The notes under the pieces are model-generated. The model had not been told where the DNA came from. It saw only the letters and a program-made list of their open reading frames with translations, and ran no database searches. Positions 1 to 6,424 of a DNA stretch of 22,457 bases are shown here, piece after piece; positions within the stretch are counted from its first letter, which is position 1; every line of letters starts with the position of its first letter. Origin of the DNA: Verrucomicrobiota bacterium (GTDB lineage: Bacteria > Verrucomicrobiota > Verrucomicrobiia > Limisphaerales > UBA9464); the NCBI GenBank assembly GCA_026397675.1, contig JAPLUH010000306.1, positions 1 through 22,457 on the forward strand, in the 5' to 3' direction. The translations under genes and the position numbers were made by a program.

Positions 1-3
1 AGA

Positions 4-53
4 CAATATCAAGAACTGACCCCTTTTCCAATATCAAGAACTGACCCCTTTTC
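4..53 (+). repeat. Two tandem 25-bp RAYT-associated repeats
   Basis: Two identical direct copies lie head to tail at 4-28 and 29-53. Each has the 20-base core CAATATCAAGAACTGACCCC followed by TTTTC. The same 25 bases occur once more as a perfect reverse complement at 21913-21937, immediately upstream of a RAYT-type transposase relic. The 20-base core alone occurs at 18889-18908. That placement suggests these are terminal or recognition sequences of a REP-associated tyrosine transposase family, which is an inference. The second copy abuts the truncated YHYH gene. What lies to the left is outside the window. Confidence 0.85.
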
Positions 54-500
54 AATGGGCGCAACTGCGTCACGCCGGAATTTCCCGGAGGTACCTACGC
101 TTACTTTGTGACCATCGATCCTAACGGCAATCCGGCTTTCCCCTACATGCTTGGAAAGCAATATTATGGAACACCCAACGCCGGTAATGCCGCGACCGTG
201 CCAGTGAGTGCGGTCGAACTCTTCAATGGCGGCCCAATGACGAAGGAGGTTTTGGAGAGTCCGTCGGTGCATCCAGTAACTGGCACCGTCACTCTGACTT
301 GGAGCAGTGTGGAAGGCGGCACCTACCAGTTGGAGGCCTCCGATACGCTGGAGCCAGACTCGTGGGTGACGGTGGGTGATCCTGTGACGGCCACGCACAA
401 TGCCACTCGCACGACGAGTATCGATCCCGGTGCGGCCCTGAGCTTACCAAGACGCTTCTACCAAATCTGGCGCACCTCGCTCGATCCCTACGATCCCTGA
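54..500 (+). pseudogene. YHYH-domain secreted protein, C-terminal part, 5'-truncated at repeat
   Basis: The open frame runs from the end of the repeat to the stop at 498-500 and has no credible start. Upstream it enters the repeat and meets TGA at 42-44. The first residues read NGRNCVTPEFPGGTYAYFVT, followed by a run ending in FPYMLGKQYYG. I recognise this as the C-terminal half of the YHYH domain (usual form LDExNGR...TPEFPxGTYAYFVT). The YHYH motif itself lies N-terminal to this and is missing. The last 75 residues (VTLTWSSVEGGTYQLEASD to RRFYQIWR) match the beta-rich C-terminal module common on secreted verrucomicrobial proteins. The GTG at 108 is only an internal codon. Sequence further left could in principle supply the N-terminus, but the in-frame TGA in the repeat argues for a broken gene. 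Confidence 0.72.
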
Positions 501-688
501 GGGGGGGGCTTGCCTGGTTCATTGCCTGGTTCTGGTGGCGGGCAAGGAGCGTAGTCCGGACGTTAATTCGGACGTCGGGCAGGCACGTCGTCGCTGAGGC
601 TGGGAGGGCCGTGAGCGCGTTGATTAAATAAATGGCTGGCAGGAGTTTGGGCCGTGGAACCGTTCGGCCATTGCCTGTCGCCTCGTTG

Positions 689-1339
689 TCAGTGCGGGGT
701 CGGGACGCCGCTGATGAGGGAGGTCAGGATGAGCATGGTCAGGCCGACGCTGCCGGGTATCGAGATGTTGTCGTCCATCCGAAGTCGGGGCGAAATGTTT
801 TCCACCAGAGCGCCAACAAGCCCAGCGACAACCCCGATGACCACGAATGAAATGGGGGCCGAAATGATGTAGGCAATGACGAGGACCACCACGATGGCCG
901 ATCCGGCAAAGGCCAGGGTTCCTTCTAAACTTTTGTCCAGAAAACGGTGGGACCCATAACGCCGACCCACCAGGGCCGCACAAATATCGCTGATAATGAG
1001 AATAGAAAAGGCCGTGATGGCGATGATCTTCGGGAAGAACAGGACGCAGGCGCAGGCGGCAATGAGGACGTGGGATGCGCCGTTGAGCCGGACCTTATCG
1101 ATCTTCAGTTCGTGATTTCGCATCACCGTTTCGAAATACCGAAGCAGGGTGTTTCGAATCCAACCCTTCTTGTGACCCAAAATATCGATGACCACGAACA
1201 GGCAGGCCAACGGAATGAGGATCCACAAGGCGGTCGCTTTGGAGATCAGTGCATACACCACTGGGATGGTCAGCGACAGGAGGTGAATGCCCTTTCGGAG
1301 CACTTCTGATTTGTAGGTGATCTGGCGTTCTTCGGTCAT
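689..1339 (-). CDS. Dolichol/phytol kinase-like integral membrane protein (COG0170-type)
   Basis: This 216-residue polytopic membrane protein resembles the SEC59/VTE5/diacylglycerol-polyprenol kinase group, which phosphorylates isoprenoid alcohols with CTP or related nucleotides. Visible signatures are RKGIHL near residues 15-20, the block ISDICAALVGRRYG with HRFLDKSLEGT at about 116-141, and ALVENIS plus DDNISIP at about 177-195. Hydrophobic segments lie near 20-50, 88-118, 143-180 and 195-212. The length fits the bacterial members. The ATG at 1339 follows a GAGG placed very close to it, so the ribosome site is weak. No pathway neighbours are present, so the substrate (polyprenol, phytol or diacylglycerol) cannot be assigned. 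The family call is firm and the substrate is unknown. Confidence 0.82.
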   Translation of the reverse strand: MTEERQITYKSEVLRKGIHLLSLTIPVVYALISKATALWILIPLACLFVVIDILGHKKGWIRNTLLRYFETVMRNHELKIDKVRLNGASHVLIAACACVLFFPKIIAITAFSILIISDICAALVGRRYGSHRFLDKSLEGTLAFAGSAIVVVLVIAYIISAPISFVVIGVVAGLVGALVENISPRLRMDDNISIPGSVGLTMLILTSLISGVPTPH

Positions 1340-1713
1340 TCCTCGTCGTGTGTTTTGCGCGTGTCAGATCCCGAGGCCGCACCTCTCTGTCGGTGCAAAG
1401 CAGGTGTGTGCAACTCGGTGCGCAAGGTCTTCCAAAACCGCCTGCTCGCCCTCTGTAGGGGGAACGTCCCGCGTTCAGCGGTGGTGAGGCCGGACGACCC
1501 GATCGCAGACTTCGGTGGCGTTGACGTGCCGACAATTCGCCGGTGGGTTGCGCGAATCAACTCTTTGTCTGAGCCAATGCCTGAGCCCAAGGGCGCCCCG
1601 GGGGGGCTGTTTGGGTTACCAAGGGTAAGGCGAGCCATCCCGGTTTGGTCAGCGACCCTGCGCGAGCCATCCATTGGGAGTCTGTGTAACACGTGTACTC
1701 TGAACCCGTGACA
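1340..1713. other. Intergenic stretch without a convincing gene
   Basis: About 370 bases lie between the divergent kinase and CotH-like genes. Both strands have GC-driven open frames. One plus frame covers 1355-1711. A long minus frame ends at 1336 with an ATGA overlap onto the kinase start. Their translations are arginine- and proline-rich, show no recognisable motif, and the minus frame runs on under the real CotH gene. I see no RNA gene. The divergent promoters of the two neighbours should lie here, but no clear -35/-10 pair can be named. Confidence 0.5.
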
Positions 1714-1730
1714 ACTCAGAGTCGCTGAGT
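1714..1730 (+). promoter_or_regulatory. Short perfect hairpin in the CotH-gene leader
   Basis: ACTCAG (1714-1719) and CTGAGT (1725-1730) form a perfect 6-bp stem around a 5-base loop. It sits 7 bases before the ATG at 1738 and overlaps the alternative GTG at 1729. It could mask initiation in the mRNA or be an operator. A chance palindrome of this size is also possible. Confidence 0.25.
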
Positions 1731-1737
1731 GACTTCG

Positions 1738-3327
1738 ATGGATGTGAATGAGGTATCGCCCATCTCCGAGGCGACGCTTCCGATGCGGGAGCGATGGCTG
1801 AAGGGGTGTCTTAGGTGCGTCGCGGGCGTGTTTGCCGTCGTCATGGTCCTGGCCGGGGTGGGGTGTGGATTGTCCGTAACGGGTGGAAGAGCTCCCATGG
1901 AACGTCCTTGGCCGGATCCGAGTGCCGCGGCACGGGCGCATCCTCCATTGCGGCGCGATGTGAATTCGATCCGGTTCGCGTCCGAGTTTTACCAACCGAC
2001 GAATGTCTGGGACGCCCGGATCGAGCTGACCTCCGCCGAGTGGGTTGCCATGCAACCGCGACGGGTTCGGGCCAAACCCAACTTTAATCCTCTGGACGGC
2101 AAGTTCCTGTTGAGCAACACGAATGCGGCGCGGAATGGATTGTTGGGGGCGATCGGTCTGGACTTGAAGTGGACGACGGGACGGGTGGAGTTCGGTGGGC
2201 GTGAATTCACCAAGGCTGCCGTGCGATTTAAGGGTAATGGAACCTTCCTGGGTGCCATTCGGGGCGTGAAGAAGCCGCTCAAGGTGAATTTATCGAAGGG
2301 GGACAAGGGTCGCACTCTTGCGGGTATTTCCACCCTCAACTTTGGTAATCTCAGCGTCGATGGTTCCTGCCTCAGCGACACGCTGGCCTATGAGCTATTT
2401 CGGGCGGCCGGAGTTCCCGCTCCTCGAACCACTTTTGGTCATGTGACCCTCAGCGTGGAGAAACTTTGGGACGCCCGGCCTCTGGGGCTCTATGTGATGG
2501 TTGAAAATGTCGATGGCGTGTTCACCCAGGATCGGTTTGGCACGGACACGATGGGGTTGTTTAAGCCCGTGACGTACGATTTGTTCAAATACCTCGGCGA
2601 AGATTGGGCGCTGTACAAGGACACCTATGATCCAAAGCTGACCCTGAATGCGTCCCAGAAACGGCGAGTCATTGAAACGGCCAAGCTCCTGACCGAGGCC
2701 TCCGACGACGATTTTTCCCGACGCGCATCCCAGTATTTTGATTTCGACGAAGTTGCGCGTTTTGTCGCGGTCAACAGCTTGATTTCGAGTTACGACGGGT
2801 TCCTCAACAACGGCCAAAACTTCTACATGTACCTCGATCCCCGTTCCAACCGCTTTGGATTGATTCCCTGGGATTTGGATATCGCTTGGGGCCAATTCCC
2901 CTTCATTGGTTCGCTCGATGAAAAGGAGAAGGCTTCCATCGAGCACCCTTGGGTCGCGGATCATCGATTGTTGGAGAGGCTCTTCGCTCTCCCGCAATTC
3001 AAAGGTCTCTACATGCAGCGCCTCGCTGAAATTTTCCACGAACACTTCATCCCGGAGCGACTCCAAGCGCGAATCGATGTCCTAGCCCCGGTGGTGCGTG
3101 CATCCCTGGTTAACGATTCCCACCTGCGCCTCGCCAAGTTCGAGGAATCCATTCGGGACAATGGGTCGGCCGACAATGCCTCGCGCGAGGGCGATCTAAA
3201 ATCCCACCGCGCTGCCTATTCGTTGAAGCGGTTTATCGTCCGCCGGCATCAACACGTCCGAGCCCAGTTGGAAGGGAAAGAAACTGGCGTGATTTTCCGG
3301 ACTCGTGAGAGGCCCGGCCGGAAATAA
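1738..3327 (+). CDS. CotH kinase-family exported protein
   Basis: About 529 residues, a member of the CotH family (PF08757). The founding spore-coat CotH has protein-kinase activity; most environmental bacterial members are uncharacterised secreted or surface proteins. Family signs are VRFKGNGTFLG (about 165-175), PLKVNLSKGDKGR (183-195), LSDTLAYELFRAAGVPAPR (215-233), GLYVMVENVD (253-262), NGQNFYMYLDPRSNRFGLIP followed by WDLDIAWG (361-388). The WDLD acidic pair corresponds to the metal-binding acidic motif of the fold. A hydrophobic N-terminal segment ends at VLAGVGC, possibly a lipoprotein signal although the lipobox is not canonical. ATG 1738 is preferred over GTG 1729. The internal ATG at 1783 would give a more compact signal peptide. 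The gene converges on the ankyrin gene, with a hairpin between them. Confidence 0.85.
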   Translation: MDVNEVSPISEATLPMRERWLKGCLRCVAGVFAVVMVLAGVGCGLSVTGGRAPMERPWPDPSAAARAHPPLRRDVNSIRFASEFYQPTNVWDARIELTSAEWVAMQPRRVRAKPNFNPLDGKFLLSNTNAARNGLLGAIGLDLKWTTGRVEFGGREFTKAAVRFKGNGTFLGAIRGVKKPLKVNLSKGDKGRTLAGISTLNFGNLSVDGSCLSDTLAYELFRAAGVPAPRTTFGHVTLSVEKLWDARPLGLYVMVENVDGVFTQDRFGTDTMGLFKPVTYDLFKYLGEDWALYKDTYDPKLTLNASQKRRVIETAKLLTEASDDDFSRRASQYFDFDEVARFVAVNSLISSYDGFLNNGQNFYMYLDPRSNRFGLIPWDLDIAWGQFPFIGSLDEKEKASIEHPWVADHRLLERLFALPQFKGLYMQRLAEIFHEHFIPERLQARIDVLAPVVRASLVNDSHLRLAKFEESIRDNGSADNASREGDLKSHRAAYSLKRFIVRRHQHVRAQLEGKETGVIFRTRERPGRK

Positions 3328-3468
3328 GACGGGCGAGGTGCCCGCGCACCGCGGAGGGCTCTGCACCTGGTATTGGCGAATTGACGCTGGTTCTGGGAGC
3401 AGACGAGGTTCTGCGGACTTCCGGTCCTATCGGTTTGCGAGTCCTTTGTTATTCGGGATCTCCATGGG

Positions 3469-3489
3469 CTGTGCGTACATAGCGCACAG
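3469..3489. terminator. Hairpin between convergent genes, possible bidirectional terminator
   Basis: CTGTGCG (3469-3475) and CGCACAG (3483-3489) form a perfect 7-bp stem with a 7-base loop. It lies in the 194-base gap between the convergent CotH-like and ankyrin genes. No U-tract follows on either strand, so intrinsic termination is uncertain. Confidence 0.35.
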
Positions 3490-3521
3490 GTCGGTGGTGG
3501 TGTCACCCACGTCGAGTTGGG

Positions 3522-5078
3522 TCAGTAGCCAGGCTTCGGATCGGGAGCCGCCAAGGATCCCTCGGAGGGCGGATGGACACCGGCCGCCAGCATGACTTTC
3601 CGCACGGCGACACTCGTCTCGGCGGAGGGCTTGAAGTTGCCGGGCCGATATCCTTCGGCGATGGAGAGCGGCGTCCAACCATGCCGGTTCTTCCGGTTCC
3701 AAATCTCGACCTTCGCGCCGTGGTCGGCGAGGAACTGCACCACCTTTGGCAGGTTCTTGAGCGCGGCGGCGTGCATCGCGGTGTCCCCGTTGGCATCGAC
3801 TGCGTTTACATCGGCCCCCAATTTTAGGAGCAACTGGGCGGCTTCTAGGACATCGGATTCCTCTCCTGCAACCTCGTTGGCGGCGTCCGATCCGACATGG
3901 ATTCCGCAGGCGACGAGGAGTGGCGTGGTAAGCTCGTCGTTGGAAATGGCGGGATTGGCACCGAGTTCCAGCAACAGCCTCATGAGCGGGATATCGGAGG
4001 TTGCGGACGCGAGAAGGAACGGGGTCGCGCCCTTCCGGCTGAATTGGCCCGGACTGCTTTTGCCGTGGGTTAAGCACCGGTTCACGTCGGCTCCGCGTTT
4101 CACCAACTCCCGGACGAAGAGCAAGCTGTTGAGTCTTCCGAGTTCGGCCGGGGGCGGGGCTCCGTTGTCTTCACCCTTGGGCGGTCTGCGGACCCAAGAC
4201 ATGCGGTGCAACGGGGCGAAGCCGGATCGCTGGTCATTGGGATCGGCACCGGCGTCCAAGAGATCGAGCGCGAGTTCGTAGTGGCCGTTCTCGATGGCGA
4301 GACCCAGTGCGCTCGTCCCACGGACCGGTCCTTTGCCCGAAGGCTTCAGCGGAAGCATCGCTTCGTTCACATCGACTCCGGCTTTCAGAAGCACGCGCAC
4401 TACCTCTCTCCGACCGGCCCGAGCAGCAAAGAACAGCGGCGTGAATCCGGAATCGGCCAGTGGGGTGCGAACATCGGCGAGCGATTGGAGGAGCAACTGG
4501 ACCACCTCCGCATGACCCTCCGCCGCCGCCCACATCAACGCGGTTTGTCCGCGGCGTTCTTTGGCATCCACCTTGGCACCGCGGACGAGCAGGGCCTTCA
4601 CGGGTCCCGACTTACCGGTACGGGCGGCCGTCATCAGGACGGTTTCTCCACCGCGAATCACCGTGTTGGGATCGGCACCGCGTTCGAGCAGAAGCTCCAC
4701 CATCGCGGTGTTGCCGTTTTGGCAGGCCAATGAAAGGGGGGTGATCCCGAAACGGTTGGTGACCCCCACACGGGCGGCAGCGAGCAATCGGGCGGTCGCG
4801 AGATCGTCTCGGTGAGCGGCCCAGTGCAGTGCGCTCATGCCGTCCGCCTGCGGCGCATTCACATCGGCATGCTGTTTGAGAAGCGTGCGAATGGCAGCGA
4901 GGTTGGATTTTTCGGCGGCATCAGCGATCGGAGCCTCACTAGCCAGGGAGTCGACGGCCGAACCGACGAGCGTTAGGGCCAACGCAGCAGCGGCAAAACA
5001 TCGCCGTAGGCTCGACTCGGAGATCGAGCGCGGGCGCATGTGCGGAGGTGGCCAGTTGGTGGGAGGCAACAGGCGCAT
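3522..5078 (-). CDS. Secreted ankyrin-repeat protein
   Basis: About 518 residues. A signal-peptide-like stretch (RRCFAAAALALTLVGSAVDS, ending near LASEA) precedes a solenoid of roughly ten ankyrin repeats. Clear consensus units include DGMSALHWAAHRDDLATARL, FGITPLSLACQNGNTAMVEL with LLERGADPN, GQTALMWAAAEGHAEVVQLL, SGFTPLFFAARAGRREVV and GDTAMHAAALKNLPKVVQFL. An insert between repeats (about residues 290-325) carries charged and proline-rich sequence. Ankyrin repeats bind proteins; here they probably act outside the cytoplasm. It is the last gene of a coupled operon after the DUF1552 and DUF1592 genes, so it likely scaffolds or binds their products. ATG 5078 lies 3 bases past the upstream stop. 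TTG 5084 overlaps that stop, and ATG 5039 would give the shortest signal peptide. Confidence 0.88.
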   Translation of the reverse strand: MRLLPPTNWPPPHMRPRSISESSLRRCFAAAALALTLVGSAVDSLASEAPIADAAEKSNLAAIRTLLKQHADVNAPQADGMSALHWAAHRDDLATARLLAAARVGVTNRFGITPLSLACQNGNTAMVELLLERGADPNTVIRGGETVLMTAARTGKSGPVKALLVRGAKVDAKERRGQTALMWAAAEGHAEVVQLLLQSLADVRTPLADSGFTPLFFAARAGRREVVRVLLKAGVDVNEAMLPLKPSGKGPVRGTSALGLAIENGHYELALDLLDAGADPNDQRSGFAPLHRMSWVRRPPKGEDNGAPPPAELGRLNSLLFVRELVKRGADVNRCLTHGKSSPGQFSRKGATPFLLASATSDIPLMRLLLELGANPAISNDELTTPLLVACGIHVGSDAANEVAGEESDVLEAAQLLLKLGADVNAVDANGDTAMHAAALKNLPKVVQFLADHGAKVEIWNRKNRHGWTPLSIAEGYRPGNFKPSAETSVAVRKVMLAAGVHPPSEGSLAAPDPKPGY

Positions 5079-5080
5079 CG

Positions 5081-6424
5081 TCAAATGCCCAACGGTGTGA
5101 ACAACCCCTCCACCGTGCCGTTGCTGTCGGCGAAGGAGTCGATAGGGACGCCGACCTTGTGGAGCAGGGTTAGGTGGAGATTGGCGAGCGGGGTCGGCTT
5201 CGCGTACTTCAGGTGACGCCCGCCTTTCATGCCACCGGCTGCCCCACCGGCCACGATGATCGGGAGGTTTGTGTGGTCATGGATATTCGGGTTTCCGATG
5301 CCGCTGCCGTAGAGATAGAGCGAATGGTCGAGCAGCGTGCCATTTCCCTCCGGGGTGGCCTTTAGTTTTTGGAGGAACTCGGCGAAGAGCGACACATGGA
5401 AGGCGTTGATCTTCGACATGCGCTCGATTTTTGCCGGATCATTTCCGTGGTGAGAAAGCGGATGATGCGGATCGGACACTCCGATCTCAGAATAGGTTCG
5501 GTTGCTCGTTTCGCGCGCCAACTGAAAGGTGATGACGCGCGTCACGTCCCCCTGCAAGGCGAGCACCTGCAAATCGAACATGAGCCGGGCATGATCGGCA
5601 TACGCGGCGGGAACGCCGACGGGGCGGTCTAGATCCGGAAGCTGGTGGTCTTGGGTGTCGGCCTCCGCCTTCTGAATGCGACGTTCCACTTCGCGAACCG
5701 TCTCGAGGTATTGGGAAAGTTTCGCACGGTCGCCGGGACCCAGATCGCGTTTTAATCGGCTGAGATCTTCGGTGAAGGAGTCGAGCAGGCTGGCCCGTTT
5801 CTTGAGCGCAGCACGGCGTTCAGCGAGGTTGCCTCCGTCGCCAAAGAGACTCTCGAAGACGATGCGCGGGTGCGCTTCAGCCGGCAACGGGGTCGTGGGA
5901 GACGACCAGGAGAGATTGTTCTGATAAGCGCAGGAGTAACCGTTGTCGCACTGACCGACCACTTGGAGGTGGTCCATGGCCAACTCGAGGGACGGCAACT
6001 GGGTTCCTTGCCCGATGCGTTGGGCGGCGATTTGATCGACCGTCGTTCCCAGGTAGTAGTCGGTGCTCTCCGTTAGCTTGGCTTTGGCAGCACTCAGGAA
6101 GGCCGAGTTGGACGTGGCGTGGCTGCCGGGGTAGGCGTTCTGTAATTCCAGGTTGGAGATGATGGAGACCTTGTCGCGCACCGGTGCGAGCGAACCCAAG
6201 ATCGGCGAGAGCGTGTCGAGCGTGTCACCGGGGGGAGTCCAGCGGGAGTTGTCACAGCCCATTGGCATGAAGACAAATCCGAGCCGGCGCACGGGATGTG
6301 CGGCCGTCTGCGCCAGCGGTGTCGCAGCGGGTACCATCGACTCGAGCAGCGGCAAGGCCATGGTGGCTCCCATTCCACGCAGGAACGTCCGACGCGGCAT
6401 GAACTTCTTCGTGATGAAACTCAT
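5081..6424 (-). CDS. DUF1552 domain Tat-exported protein
   Basis: 447 residues. The N-terminus carries a twin-arginine signal, PRRTFLRGMGATMALPLLES, implying export of a folded, possibly cofactor-bearing protein. The body matches the DUF1552 family (VRRLGFVFMPMGCDNSRWTP near the start, the central ELAMDHLQ...NGYSCAYQNNLSWSSPTTPL region, DPHHPLSHHGNDPAKIERMS, and LDHSLYLYGSGIGNPNIHDH with LPIIVAGGAAGGMKGGRHLK). The family resembles DUF1501/sulfatase-type alkaline-phosphatase-superfamily proteins, but its activity is not established. The ATG overlaps the stop of the DUF1592-type gene by 4 bases (ATGA), and a GAGG lies 8 bases before it (complement of 6433-6436), so translation is coupled. The downstream ankyrin gene is also contiguous. 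Length is typical of the family. Confidence 0.9.
   Translation of the reverse strand: MSFITKKFMPRRTFLRGMGATMALPLLESMVPAATPLAQTAAHPVRRLGFVFMPMGCDNSRWTPPGDTLDTLSPILGSLAPVRDKVSIISNLELQNAYPGSHATSNSAFLSAAKAKLTESTDYYLGTTVDQIAAQRIGQGTQLPSLELAMDHLQVVGQCDNGYSCAYQNNLSWSSPTTPLPAEAHPRIVFESLFGDGGNLAERRAALKKRASLLDSFTEDLSRLKRDLGPGDRAKLSQYLETVREVERRIQKAEADTQDHQLPDLDRPVGVPAAYADHARLMFDLQVLALQGDVTRVITFQLARETSNRTYSEIGVSDPHHPLSHHGNDPAKIERMSKINAFHVSLFAEFLQKLKATPEGNGTLLDHSLYLYGSGIGNPNIHDHTNLPIIVAGGAAGGMKGGRHLKYAKPTPLANLHLTLLHKVGVPIDSFADSNGTVEGLFTPLGI

Noticed and set aside
4..53. Tandem repeats as the start of a CRISPR array
   Set aside because: The copies are directly contiguous with no spacers and recur next to a RAYT gene, which fits transposase-associated repeats.
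510..532. Duplicated TTGCCTGGTTC after the YHYH gene
   Set aside because: A single 11-base duplication with weak hairpin potential; not enough to call a terminator or repeat family.
1355..1711. Plus-strand 118-codon frame between kinase and CotH-like genes
   Set aside because: No recognisable domain, signal peptide or ribosome site; typical of chance open frames in GC-rich DNA.
1336..2055. Long minus-strand open frame that overlaps the kinase start by ATGA
   Set aside because: Its translation is arginine/proline/histidine-rich without motifs, and half of it lies antisense to the clear CotH-family gene.
3337..3350. GGTGC/GCACC hairpin after the CotH-like gene
   Set aside because: Only five base pairs and no T-run; the 7-bp stem at 3469-3489 is the better candidate.
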